The notes below the pieces were generated by a model. That model did no database searches. It worked only from the letters and a program-made list of their open reading frames with translations, and was not told where the DNA came from. Positions 14,094 to 36,211 of a stretch of 64,000 nucleotides of DNA are shown piece after piece (the stretch's first letter is position 1; each line of letters opens with the position of its first letter). The translations under genes and the position numbers were made by a program. Origin of the DNA: Callaeas wilsoni (Eukaryota; Chordata; Aves; Passeriformes; Callaeidae); NCBI GenBank assembly GCA_013398955.1, contig VWPU01012104.1, forward strand, positions 227,218-291,217. The letters are read 5' to 3'.

Positions 14094-14523
14094 AGCCAAT
14101 CATCATCATAGCCACAGCAAAGATCTTCTCTCCATCTGTCGTCGGAGCGATGTTCCCAAATCCGACACTGGTGAGGCTGGTCATTGTAAAATACAGCGAG
14201 GAGATGTAGACTGAATCTTTGCTTGGCCCGCCTTCCCATTTCCCAAAGCCTGAGGTGTTGAAGCGGTAGGGCGTTCCTATAGACTCTCCCAGCTGGTAGA
14301 GCCAGCTCTCCGTGCGGATGGTGTTCGTGTCCTCGTCGATGACCTCGTAGTCTCCGATGCTGTACCAGATGCAGGCCAGCCAGTGCGCTGCCAGGCCGAA
14401 CACGCACACCAGCAGCACCAGCACGGCCGCCCCGTACTCAATGTAGTGGTCCAGTTTCCGAGCCACGCGACCCAGCCGGAGGAGCCTGACCACTTTGAGG
14501 GAACTGAAGAGGCTACTGATGCC
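14094..14523 (-). CDS. KCNH1: KCNH1 coding exon 7: S4, S5, pore and start of S6
   Basis: A 430-nt exon, phase 0 to 1. The acceptor is CTTCCAG before GGCATCAGT (GIS). The donor is GTAAGTATT after ATTGGCT, so the last serine codon is split. It encodes S4 with its regularly spaced arginines ([13 protein letters not shown]), S5 (about [19 protein letters not shown]), the S5-pore turret, the pore helix ([11 protein letters not shown]), the K+ filter SVGFGN, and the first turn of S6 ([12 protein letters not shown]). These segments form the voltage sensor's charge-carrying helix and the ion pathway. The turret keeps the sequon NTS (human N406) but has TES where human has NNS (N388). The exon is clearly richer in GC and CpG than exons 3, 4 and 6. 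Residues at several turret positions look like KCNH5 (YEVIDE, NTI, APTTD), yet SGFGKWEGG and LTSVGFGN are KCNH1-type. Confidence 0.97.
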
Positions 14524-15685
14524 CTGGAAGGATAAAGCACAGTGACCATTAGAATTTCATGTGAAAGCAACAATATGCATAACTGCGGTTTCCAAAGAAA
14601 CAAGGTGATCCATGAAAAACACATAGTCACCAGGTAACAGCTGAAAAGAGAGAAACACAAAAGCTTAGTGACCCTTTCCAGGGATGAATATATGCACTCT
14701 TGCCTTCACCCACTACCATTTTTTGGGTTGCTCTCTGAACTTCCTTTTAAAATTATTGGAATAGGTGTACAAATACCTTTGTAAAAACTTCAAACAAGAG
14801 GCTGTCTATTGCATATCCAGTTGTGAATTCTTATGCAACACGTCAGAAATAATGTCTCAGATATAACACAGATTGCAATGTTTAGCTCAGACATATCAGA
14901 AAGATAAATAAAGAAGGCCAAAAGACACTGGAAGTACCTGGCAATTTGTAGTTTTCCTATTTCCTACAATGCATTTCCTATGGCTTCACTTCCATATAAG
15001 AATTCATTCACTGATAATCAGTCCTCTGACATTTCTCATATGGACTACACAAAGTTTAAATATTTCAAATAGCTCACTAATCCCCAAATTATATCCATTT
15101 TATGACAGCTTCGATATCGATCTGTGCTGCAAAAATTATTGCTCCCATAAAACAGAATTAAGCTAGCATGCAGGATTTTGTATTGTTAACTTTTACACAG
15201 ATTTGCACAAGAAGTCAAAAAAATTTCAAACCCATTTGGGGCATTAGAAGATCTGAATAGCCTATCATACAAATCCTTCCTTTTTTTTTTTTTCTACTTC
15301 CTCTTACCAAGACTATTTCAAACACAGAAGTCTGATTAAAATTTAAGCAGACTGGTTTAATGAGTATTTCTGGAAATGCGTAATTGCATACTTCTGGTCA
15401 CCAGCTTTTACTGGAAGTTTGTTTATTCCTGCATAAATACAACTGCCTCAGTATCTTAGGCTGTTTCAATGCACTAGAAAAGATGTTTTATTAAATAATT
15501 ACATAAAGTATATTGACTCATGTTCCCCAGGACTGCAGCAATATATTTTCCCTTTATTTCATGAATTTGTCATGATTACATTGACTCATTTTCAGAGACA
15601 GATGTAATTTGTTACCTGGGAAGACACTGTCAATTTCTATTAAGTATCTGGACAAGATCTAATGCAACCAGGGGGTGGGGAGTAA

Positions 15686-15706
15686 AGAGAGAGAGAGAGA
15701 GAGAGA
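15686..15706. repeat. (AG)n microsatellite
   Basis: A perfect AG run of about ten units followed by a short A tract. It is an ordinary intronic dinucleotide repeat, probably length-variable. Confidence 0.9.
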
Positions 15707-18700
15707 AAAAAAGCTAAAAATGCAGCCTTCCTTTAAATCAGAGATATTTGCAGAGATCTAGAAGATTGCAAGTGAATTATTCTTTTCATGACTATCTATG
15801 CTGAATTTTTACAAAAATTGCTACACAAAGTAAGTTAATTTCCATTTCCCATTTATTCCATACCCAGCTTTGTTTTGTAAGCACTGAAGCAAAGCCTCAA
15901 TGCCAGTTCTGAGAATACGACACAAAAAGCCTTAATTTCCAGGGAAGGGAAAGCAGGTATTTCTGAACACTCAGTATTGTGAGGAAAAGCAAAGGGGAAA
16001 ATGCAAAAAATTATAACCACATTTTAGAATTGGATATGCAAGTCCTGACATGGACAAGCACATTTAGTCTCTGCATTCTAAACATTCTGACATTACAACA
16101 CAGCCTTCTGGCCTTTTCTCTCAGGACCAATGCCTATTTTTCCCTTTTCTCTTTACAAACTTTAGCAGTGAAACACTAATTTTTTACATTTTGAGAGGTC
16201 TGCTGCAATGGTGCTCTTTTCGCTTCAGTCTCAAAACCAAGCCTTTTTATCACACAATGCTTCAAATCTCCACCCCAACATTTGAGAAAACAGTTTTATT
16301 TTTGTTCAAAAGCAGTGGTGCAAAACCTGTTCTTCAAATTAAACATATCCCTGCAATTAAAAAAAAAACCCAAACAAATCCTGTTTGTCAGTGAGAGTCC
16401 TACCAAAGCCAAAAAATAATAATGTTTTAGGAAGGACTTAATAGCTTAGAATTTGGTTAATTCTTAATTCAAAATTAAAAATAAAAAAGAGTAAAGGATA
16501 AGAAGTACTTGGGGAAAGGAAAGAATCACAGAAGTTCAAGAAACTGCATATGAAAAATGGGAATACTAATTAAAATACACAAAATCAGATTTTAAAAGTC
16601 TAAAGCAAAATACTTTTTTCAAAAGTACTCTTATCCTAATTTCCCTTGTGAAATTCACTAAAAGAAGTTTTATTTTAAAAATTAAAATGGGATTGAACTG
16701 CATCATTTGGGAGAAAGTGATTCTACCAAATTCTGATGAGATATAGAGAGAATTAGGCTTTTGTACTAAAAGAACTTGAATATTTACAGAAAATATATAC
16801 TTGATTTGGTTGCATTGGAAGGATACATTTAATATTCAAATTACTCCTAATACTCACCTGACTGCATTGCCAATGAGATTCTAAAAGTTCAGAAAAAGCT
16901 CTATAAAAAAAAAACCAATTTATTTTTATTTCAGAACACAGTTAACAGTGTTCTCTCTTTGATTTCCTCAAAGGAAAGGACTTGTCTACTCTAAATGGAT
17001 CAATATCCAGAGCAAGAACTGCCCAGGGAAATGATTATGCATATAACTCTTAAAAATGTCTAAGTGACAGAACTTCAAATGCTTACAAACAACAGAAACT
17101 TAATAGACTGTTTCATAGATGATAAAGTAGGAAAAAAAGTCTGATACTTCTGCAATACTTTAAATCAGTACTTCTTCGCACTAGATTTACCAAGTTATAT
17201 TTTAATGCTCACTGGAATAGATCTGCTGAATTGAAAAATTGACAATTTTAGATTACCACCTTCCAAAATAGAACTGTACTTTTGGATTATTGTCCATTTT
17301 AATGCTCTTATCAGTGCAGACTATTTTTAAGCTTTTGTCGTACAGATGCTCCACGATGTCACGCAAAGAGGCCTGAACTCAATCTACTTCTCTTGATGTG
17401 TGTCCCACCCTCTTGGTCTGCTACTCCTGCCAGTTTTGAGAGGCAGATGAAGAGATACCCAGAGCTCCTTCTGCCCAAAGGAAATAGAAAAACCTCAGTT
17501 CACAAAGAGCTAGAAATGGCACTGTGAGTCCCAAGCAGGCACCCCAGATGCTCTGCTCTAAAGGGTCACCATAAGGAATGCCTATGTGGCAGCCAGGGAA
17601 AGGACAAGGCTAAGTAATATTCCTTGGAGTTCTACCTATGTCTGATTTACCGCAACGCAGGTGCAAGTATTGGTACTCTATCCCACAGAAAACATCCCTC
17701 GAGCCCATGCAAAAATAAAAATAAATTGTTATATGGCCAGAATAGACAAATAGTACATTTTCACTATATTTTGTTACAGAGAGAACTTGGGTGCAGTGCT
17801 TACTTCAATATGCAGCACTTGGTCAGGTATGTCAGAAAATGCGGAATTTCACAGACACTTAAATTTCAAATGGTTTGAAGCAACTGAATGAGACTAAAAA
17901 AATTCTACTGCTGATACCGGTATATAGATGTTGATAAATATTTCATAGGTTGGCAGGTTTACTTTTGTTGCCAGTGATGGCTGCTGCATAAAAAAGAAAG
18001 TGTAGCCAGTCCCCTCCAAACCAAAGGGCAAGCTCAAGGCACTGAGACACTGAAAAAATAACTCCATAGCCACTGATTGAACAGACTGGAACGTCAAAAG
18101 CCCTTAAAACAATAAACACAATCACTGCCCCCCCCTCCTTCTACACATTCTTTGGAGAGTAGAACTGTACCCCAAAAAACAGAAAAACAGGCCAGCCTTA
18201 GTCCTAGGGGAAAGCGGTCATCATATTTTATATTCAAAGAGAATGCTTCATAAGTTTGTCCATGAAATACTGCCAAAAGTAAATTTCCATGTATAGTTAG
18301 TCATTAATTAGACCTACTCACTATATACTGTGCACATTTACACAGGTTTTCTTCTCTATTTCCTTGTTTTCTGCAAGATCTAATCTACTGTGAGTGCACC
18401 CCTTGTCTCACACTGGTACCTTGGCCATGTAAGTAGCCTTCTTTCCGAACACAAGATCCAGGATATCCATGTTTTGGCTCTACCTCTCAATCAGACAACA
18501 TAAGATTTGTGTTTTTACTTCCACACCCAGAAAAAGACATAGAGACACTGTGAAGTCTTTTGAAAACACAAGGGCTGTAAGCAGAGGGATTATTGTTACT
18601 TGTGTCATTATGGTTCCCAAGAACAGTAACAGTGGACACTACAGTGATAGATGCTGTACAGATAAGAACAGTTGCTGCTGTTCATTTGCCATGCAAAATT

Positions 18701-21700
18701 AAATTCAGCTCAATTCATTGCATAATAAAAGTCCACCTAGAAAAAAATCAAAACACAAATTGTTTAAAGAACAGTCATGAAAAGTAACTGAGGCCACCTC
18801 ACCTGCCCCCTCCCCCCAAAAAAAAAGTGAGAAATAATTCATTTTCCATTCCAAACAAGATGTAGGATGAACAACTTCAGAAAATAACTAAAATGCTACA
18901 TTCACCCCACCTCTTACAGCAGCGGTAGCACAAGTACTTTAGTAATGGAGACAATCTACATGACAGTATTCACTTTTTAGGCCATTATTCACTTTCTACA
19001 TGTACAGAAGGAAAATGCACTTAACCTAAGCATTAAGATTTTTTTCTAGGCTCAAAGGAAGGATAATTTACTTCCTACTTACTATCTATTTTTAAAAAGA
19101 GAAATATTCAGTATTAGCACAAATCTTTCCTAAGTTTTCCAGCGCTTTTCTCTCACATGGAACTGCTAAAGTTCAGGCTTCATCTCAATTAAAGGGAGAT
19201 GCAGGAGACTAAAAGCTAACCATTAAAAGAGAATGAAACAGACAAAAAAAATATAAATTATTTATTCCAAAAGCAGAGGCAATGAACCAAATTTACCACT
19301 GCTGTGAGGTGATAGCCACAGAAAGCACTGCCTTTTTTCTTGACACTTTATTTGAAGTCAGCCATGCCACAACCTGGCTCTGCCTAACTCCAGTAACCTG
19401 GCAGCCCTGTCAGGTCATCATTAGGACTACACATTTTCATCATCTGCCTCCTCTGATTTTCTTAATTAGGTCTGAGAACATGACCTTTCCTACAGATTGC
19501 CATATTTAGCAACCAAGAGATGAGATAACGTTATGTGCACAGGTCAAAATCAATATCCAAGCCCTCTGGATACTGCTGTGGTTTTCAAAGTGCTGAAGAA
19601 AACAGATCTCTAGACTCCTAAAGCTTATTTTAGCCAGACATCTGTGAGCTTGGTTAGAACTGGGGGAGAAACAGCAATAATTCATGGATAAGACCACAGG
19701 GTGTGGGAAGAGATAGGAAGGCTGATTTTTCATTTGTAAAACTATTTCCATGTTTGCCTTACATGCATATGTGCACACTCAGATAAAAAACAAAAGCGGG
19801 AAACAAACTCTGTTTTCTTTTTACTTTGAGAGGAAGAACAAGAATAAAGATAACACATAAGTAACCTAAAGAAATGCCACTTTCTGTGATAGCAAATAAA
19901 AAATTAACACAATTAGACAACAATCTGCTTCCCAATGCTTCTGATTCAAAGCAACGGCCAGTTCCAGAAGCTTTTTACTTATCTTGAAGAGGCAAAACAC
20001 CTAAATAAGATTCAGTGTTACTGGCATCTAATACCTCTCCATCTTTCCAATTCTAATCCCATCTCTAATATGAAATAGACTACAGAGCAAGCACTTAGCT
20101 ACTCAAACAAATACCCTTTGTCATCTCATCTGACTTTCTCCTTCAGATCGATACAAGTATGCTGAATGGGGGGAGAAGAGGAGAGTAACTGATCCCTGTC
20201 TCTGGAACATGCTTCCCTTTATACACAGTGTAAGTCTCACTCTAACAGCAGCTTTTTTGAAATGATTCAGATTCTAATATATTCAATTAGCTCTCCTTCT
20301 GGGACAAAGGCTATCACCATACATTATCACTGAAAATGTAATTCAGCGTTTTAATTCTTTTAGCCTGATACAGATTGAATAGCTTATGTAGACTACTATT
20401 CTCCCTTTAACAGAATGATAAATCATGTCAGGCTTTTCAAAGCTAAGAAGAAGCAGCCCTGAAATCCAGTAACACCCTTACTTATCTATGACTTAGCAGA
20501 AACATTTGGAGTGCAGAAGAATAGGAGTCAATTGGCATCTTAACAGCCTCAGCAGAACCTACAGAGTAGGTCAACACCAGGCAGGGACACAGCAACACAT
20601 CCTACTCTGGAATTCTCTTTTGGAAGGGGCTATCCATCAGCAGACAGAGCAGACGTCTCTGAGCCACTGAGGTACATGAGCCTGGGTAAGACCAGGGAAG
20701 GTAGCAGAATTAAAATAAACTCAACACCTGAAGCAGGCTTACAGCATAGGAGAGAATTTAACCCTGAGTGTCTTCCAAGGCATAAGAGCTCTGCAGTGCC
20801 TACATCAACACAATTTGGAAAACTGAGGATTTAGGGGGAAAAGACAGCCTGCCCCTTCACAAGGTAGCATAAAAAAGGCATGTGACGGGTAGCATGGAGG
20901 TTGGATATTTAAGGAAGGAAGACAGAAAAACTCTTATTTGATTGGGAAAAAAAATGGGGGGGGGGGAGTGAGGAGATGTGGAACAAAGCAGACAGAGAAG
21001 AGAGACACCCTCACTCAAATCCCCAAGAAACTCTGAACAGCAAGTGTTTCTTTTCCCTACCTGGTTTATATCCTTCCTGTTTTACCCCAGGAATCTGCTT
21101 TATACCATTTGCATTTCCTCAAAATACTCCTTCCACCTGCCTGTCTGCTAAGGAATAATTCCTGCCTGGCACAGTCCCTTGGGGCCATGCTGCAGAACAG
21201 AGGCAGCCCTCCTCCTCCACCACTACTTTTCCTTTCCATTGCATGCCCCTTCTTCCACAGTTTAAGGCCCCCAAGCTCCTTCTGAAGCTCCAAATACCAT
21301 GTAGAAGCCATACCAAGCCAGTTCCTAGCCATGCTCCAAGGGTTTCTGGCAGGTTACGGCCCCCAGCACACACCTCCTATGGACTTTGTTCCGTTTCTCA
21401 GGGGCTTCTCACGCAGGAACACCCAACCAAGTAGACCTCCTTCATCATCACACCCCCAATCCAAGGCCCATGTTCCAGCCCTCTGCTGCTTCACCTGGGC
21501 ACAGTAACCCAATTGCTTGATCCTTCCCCAGAAGACCCAGCAGGTGTCACCCAGTCCACAGGGTCCCACTAATCCCTCGTCATCTACTTGCATCTCATCC
21601 AAGAACCACAATTTGCCAACATTTCCTCTATGCCTGGATCACACTCCGTGATACACAGCTTGGGGTTTTTTGTTAAAGACGTTACATAGAAAGTAGGTTA

Positions 21701-24262
21701 CGACTACTTTAAAATTTCAATTAGCCATAGAAAATTATTCATTCATTACTAGATTTAGCAATAGACTCACATGCAAAATACAGCACTGCCTCATTGGACA
21801 GATTCAAATAAGAGTGGTGTACTACTGTTTCAAACAGATTTCATATTACTCAGCTGTTTACAGTTTGAAAATACTTTCAAAAGTTATATTTTCCAGTTTG
21901 CAAAATTCATCTAACCCAAAATCTTTCTTTATAGGTCCCAGTTTATTCCACAAAACTGTAAATATGATAATTTATTGCCTTGCCCCTTATTGCATGCAAT
22001 GGTAAAAAAAAAGGGAAGTTGCATGCTTTCCAGTGTAGCTATTTCAGTAATTCCTAGATAGCTAATTTGTATTAGCATGAGAGATTATTCCACTAACAAG
22101 GTTTAAATTAATCTATTGCAAAAGTACTGCCTCAGAGAATTGCCAACAATTTGACCAGCAACACATTCATTTTTTCCTCTCTCAGCTCACTGTTTACTTT
22201 CCAACTACACCACACTCACTTAGCACTAATTATCCTAATTTACATCTATTACTTCTGTATTTTATTTTTTTCTGGAACTTTTTAATCATCATAAATTTTG
22301 GCCTTTCAAAGCTGTACATCTTCTTTGTCTACATGCTAGCTTCTCTCCTATTCATTCACTTTAGTGAGCACTAGATCACTTATATTGAATACAGCTTTCC
22401 TGAAGGTCTTCTACTATGCATTTATTTCTCTTCTACCTCAACTAATAGAGTGATATATGGTTCTCATTTTGGCATCAGCCAACAATTGATCAGAGTGTTC
22501 TGCTCAAATACATATAGCAATTACTACTACAAACTCCCTGTTTCAGAGATTTATATGGTGGTGACATGACTGGATTCCATTCCCACCATGAGATTTCACA
22601 ACAGCGTCACATGTAATAAGTCAAATTTTTTCCAATATAAATTATATCTTATGGCATTATAGACAAAAACCACAGCATAAAATTGCTCAAGCTGACATTG
22701 GAAAAATATGCTTTGGAATTCAAAGTCTTAAATTGCACTGTTCTTGGCAAAAAAATTGTGGAATTTTCTTTAAGTCTGTTTTTTGTTAAATTTACTGATT
22801 GATGTCTGAACACAAAAAGATAACATTATCCCCCAAAGTAGGTGGTATTTCTTTAAGTGAAGAATAATACTAGTTACTGTAAAGAATTACTGACAAATGC
22901 TATTTTGATCATTCGAATTTGAAAGAGACTAACACCACACGTTTTAAAGGCTGTTTAAATTTTAGACCAATATTTTCTTTTCTTACTCAGACTAAATTAC
23001 AGCATGGTGTATTCTCTTAACAATAGAAAGTTCAAGCCTAGCATTAAGTTGATTCATCAATCAGTGGTATATTTTCTTCTGCTGAAATTCGATGGCAGGT
23101 CAAGAAAATAATTAGTATTTAACTGCATAATTCGCTTCCCATATATAAAAGCCAGGAGAAACATCCATAACTTTACTTTCATTTGGGTAACAACAGAAAT
23201 TTCTCTACAGCTATTAATTTCTTCATTTGTTGAATTCTGCTCATGTCTGAATATGAAATGTTGTCTCTTTGTGCAGCACTTGAGATCAGTCTCTTATTTA
23301 ATTATATGGCCTTGAACAGAGGCATTAATGTTTTTTTCTTTCTTCTTCCATCTGTAGAATGTGGCTATTCATACTTAAGTGCCTCTTGAATTAATTGTAG
23401 TTATTAATAGTTGTATTGATTAATAGTTAATGAATTCAAATTATTTTCGTGGACAAAAATATTCTCAACCATGCGGAGAGGAAACTGGAATTTCAATTAT
23501 ACTGAAAAATATGAATTGAAAATATACTAATGTTCCAAACTGCAACAAACCCAAAGAATTATGAAAGTGTCTGAAAACCACAGAAGTCGCACTCAATTTT
23601 GTTTCAAGACAATATTTTCTGTTCTATCTTATAATGGAATAGTGAAGTAAATTGCAAAACAAAAAGTTACTTCAAAATAGAAAAAAACCCAATACCAGAA
23701 TTTTTTCAATCGAGTGTCTGCTTGCCAAAAGTATTGTTAAATTCTAGTTTCATCTATTACAATTAGAGGATCATTTTAAAGATGACAAAAATGGTTTCAC
23801 TACTAATCCAGAGCTAAGTGATGGGACAGTCCCAAAACTGCCCAGAGCGAAAAAAACCCTCAATATGCTATTATGCAGTTTTTTACTTATTCAGTGCTGC
23901 AGGTCCTCTGTTCCTTGCAAATCAATTAGTCTCCATCACGGTAATTACAGCATTCTTAAAAACAAATTGACTTGTCAAGTTAGTTCCTCTGTGACATTCT
24001 CAGCATCTTCAGTGCCTTTAGTTTTTAACAGAGAATGACAGCAGACAGCAAAATAAGCAAGCTTCCACCTGGCCCAGTCCTCCTTCATTACAAGGACTGC
24101 AACAAAGCCAGGATTCTATTTCCTCCTGTTTAAAATCATGTATGGAAAACATCAGACCAGGAAAATAGCAATTCATATTCTTCACCTCATTTTATCACCA
24201 CTGTTGACACTGCGTATCATTTCATCTCTGGCCATTTTTTAAGAGTATTCTCATTAGGACTT

Positions 24263-24285
24263 AAAAAAAAAAAAAAAAAAAAAAA
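24263..24285. repeat. Poly(A) run of 23 bases
   Basis: An uninterrupted run of 23 adenines on the plus strand, which is poly(U) in the KCNH1 pre-mRNA. I see no retrogene or SINE body directly upstream, so it is treated as a simple homopolymer rather than a retroposon tail. Confidence 0.85.
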
Positions 24286-25834
24286 TCCCTGCAGCAGCCA
24301 TGGCCAGCTACTGACTCTAGTGCCATGGCTCCAAGGGAATTTCCTCCAGCAAAATGAAAGTGACACACAGATAACAGTTCAGTTTGGTTACTTGCATGTC
24401 GAGCAGTGCAGCCGTGCACCTGACTTAATCCAACTGTGAAGTTATATCGTGTGTAATCCAGGGTGAGAAGAGGTAAATTTAAACCAACAAGGAAGGAAGG
24501 GAGTTGACCCACAAGGGAATGCTCTACACAACAGAGAAAAAGATAAAAGGCAAAGATTTTCTGCTTTTAAGATTCCTTGAATGTGGCTTTTACTTTTTTC
24601 TTCTTTAATAAAGGTTATCTCTCTACAGGCAGTTCTTGAAGCAATGATCAGCATATACTGTCCCAAACCCCCTCCTGGTATGCACCATGTTATTCTGCTG
24701 GCATTGCTGCCAAAACCCCTCAGGTCCCATAAACCAGCCTATGAGCCCTCAACAGAAGCATGGCAATCTACACCACTGGAAACTCTGCTCTAATGATTCT
24801 ACAACAATTTCTACCAGCCAAATGTCAGAACCCACTATGGGAAATGCAGATGAAAAGTCTTGAAAGGACAGAATCAAGAAAAATGTTGGGTTGGTTTTTT
24901 TTTTCCTTGGGCACCATAGTAGAATAACTAAAACTAACACTGTTACGCTGATTAAGGAGACTGTTGAAGAGCCATGGGAAAACTGAAGTACCAATCAGCT
25001 TCTCATTGCTACAAGGCAACACCGAGATGGAGAACCTGTAGAAGTTCAAACTCACACGAGAATTTCTCTGCAGATTTGCTACCATGAGTCCAAAATCGTC
25101 TGTGCTCAGTTTGAGGGCTGTCACAGCCACTGGTACAGGCATCTTCCTCAGGGATGTTCTGTAGGTCACATCACCAGTCTAAAGTTAAAAAGTGTTCCTT
25201 CAGCAAAATCTTCCCCAGGTTGCTTCTATCTGCCATGGGTGAGAAAAGCTTCCTTCCTGGAGGGTCGTTTTTTTGGTGTATGGGTTTTTTTGAGTGTCTT
25301 GCTTAGTTAATTTCTAAATTTTATTTATTATTTTTACTCTTTCTGTCTAAATGTCAGAAACTGACATATGGCCATACCCTCCATTGCTCTAGCTGTGTTA
25401 CAGCAAAGTAATATGTGAAAGCCCTGCAGAATAATCTGCAGTCTGGGTCTTTCATATGACAAACAAATATTTAAGGACAGGTCTCACAAGGTTTTTTTGC
25501 TTGATCTAATTTGCGTTATTTCAGTCTGTAACTTGATATAAAATGAAAACTTCTTTAGGGAATTAAATATCAAATAACATCACATTTTTTCCACTGCATT
25601 TAATAGCTTGCCTACCTGTCCTCAAGTCATTGAGAAAACCACTTTAAATTTTATAAAAACCTGCATAGTGCAATTTTTTAAAAGTGATGCAGTTTGGTTT
25701 TGCCTATATTTCATTTGGCATAATTTTCTTTTGATAGTAAGGCTGTCCTTTGTAACATGGCCATATTTTAAAGGAAGTCATAAAATTTAAACTTTACAGG
25801 CTAAAAATTAAATACTAACCCCTGATGAGGTAGG

Positions 25835-25992
25835 TATGTAAATTCCTCTCCTTCTCTGGACATATTCAAACCCACCTGAAAGCAATCCTTTGCAACCTGT
25901 TCTGGGTGAATCTGCTTCAGCAGCTGGGTTGGAATAGATGATCTCCAGAGATCCCTTCCAAGCCCAGCCATCCTGTGGTTCTGCATCTTACG
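25835..25992 (+). mobile_element. CR1 LINE 3' end, plus strand
   Basis: The stretch GTTGGAATAGATGATCTCCA, followed by GATCCCTTCCAAGCCCAGCC and CATCCTGTGGTTCTGCAT, matches the typical 3' end of bird CR1 elements, whose consensus has TTGGACTAGATGATCTCCAG and ends in repeated ATTCTGTG-like octamers. The upstream part (TCTCTGGACATATTCAAACC) also fits. It is opposite in orientation to the other CR1 copies here and to KCNH1. Only about 155 bp survive and it is diverged. Confidence 0.85.
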
Positions 25993-26907
25993 GCTTTAGC
26001 GTGTGTAACAGATAAACTCAGACATATAATTAGTTGATGATTTTGTAACGTGTAACCAGAAAGGAGACTGCTGGAATCCCTTTAAGATTTTATTAACAAT
26101 TTATTAACTCTCTGAACTATTTAGGCATGGAACTTTAACGTATTTACCTCAGGAATATTTTCTTGGCAGACTGATCCAAAAGAACAAGCAGTTAAAAAAT
26201 ACTAGTTTTCTGGGTTTAAGTGTCTAAATGTTAGTTCTTTTGCTGGATTGTGATCTATTCCCAGAGAAATGAAGAACTAAGGAGGCGTCTAGATTTCCAG
26301 ATATCTCCCTACCCTTTCATTTAATTATGAAATTACCAAACAAGCACCTTCAATTGCTTCACCTTCCTCTAAAACAACAGTTGCCAAACAATGCTGCTAC
26401 CATGTAGATCACCAGGTATCTACACAATGCTTTCTGGTGCTCTAAGACAATTCAGTGAGTCAACGCCTGCCTCTTTGCCACCTGGCTATACTGTACTAGA
26501 AGCAGCTGACAAGCGTGTATTTTACTTCCCAATTGTTCCTGCGAAGAATTGGCATTAGCAGAAGTACCCTGTTCGGTCATCAGCAAAAGCAAGCTCACCC
26601 TGCTCCGAGAAACTGTCCTGACACACAATTCAAACTATTCCTTGTAAGTCAGATGGAGCAGTTTTCCTCAGTGCTGTACAGAGGTGCTGCTGTCTGCCTC
26701 TACCTGTCTTCCTGAACTCTGAGGATGCAGAAAGAAGGAAAATAAACATGGATTTTTAACACCAAAACCTACAGCAACAGTTAAAGAATGAGCCTTCTGG
26801 CTAGGACTCATAAGCAAACTTCTGTGCATGCTGTGGGTGGCTACCAGAGACATATGCACAGTAATTCAATAAATTTAAAAACATTAATTTCTGTCTTCTC
26901 TCCCTCA

Positions 26908-35283
<8,376 letters not shown>

Positions 35284-36211
35284 TCAGACATATTACCAAA
35301 AAAGGCTGCAAGTGTACCTCATAAAACCTCTTACAACTAAAGGGGGAAAAAAAAGCTAAGACAGAGCAATCTGCTTTAATACTGACCACAAGGGAGTATA
35401 ATTTAACCAACTACCAGATAAAAGCAAGTCAGAAAATAGGTGTCAGCATGGTACAGTAATAAAACCCATAACTGCTGTGACTTTGTATTCAATGACTCTA
35501 TAAAAGTACTGCTACATGAACTGCATATTTTGCAAGGATAAATGTCCACTATACAGTAATCTCATACTAAATCTAATGATCAGATTTGAATCTCACAGCA
35601 CTGCAGAAGACACTCCAGACTAATCAAGATGTAAGGCTAGAGTCACGCACAATGAAAATTACAGTTCTCTCTAACAGAAGTGAATCTGGCCTCAGATGCA
35701 TCAAGCATAAATCTGGAATAAGCAGAGAAATATACATAAGATAATAAAAAGCAGAGCAGAAAAGCAAAACAAAATCATTAATTTTACCCTCTCTGAACAA
35801 AAGGGGCAATATACTAATAGATTTTCTCAAACTCGAATTAAACATTTAGCAGCTTCTGGCAGAGAAGTCATATGCTGAATTTTAATTCAGAATATTTTTT
35901 ACAGTGATTTCAAATACCCCTCAAAATAGAAGACCTTCAATGGCAGTCACAAGCACTAGCTACAACTATAATCTTTATAAGCAGTACTTTGCCATAACAG
36001 AAAGTCAGGCAAAGTATACATCTGGATAGTTTTGGTATACTGAAAGGAAAGTATCAGTGCATTTAGTCCCAATCTTGAAGAATGCTACCATCACCTGGGA
36101 GCTTTTGAGCTCCTACTCCTCATCTGCTCCTCCAACTAAGGATGCTCAGCATTTTTGAAGATTTAGTTTATAATGAGAACCTGGTTCTGGAAAATGTTCC
36201 CTAAACAGCTT

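Noticed and set aside
14277..14660. 127-codon and 105-codon minus-strand frames overlapping exon 7
   Set aside because: They are out-of-frame shadows of the pore exon, kept open by its GC content. The in-frame reading gives the conserved channel sequence.
24240..24300. A 23-base A run as a possible processed pseudogene tail
   Set aside because: No coding-like or SINE-like body lies directly 5' of it and no flanking duplication was seen.
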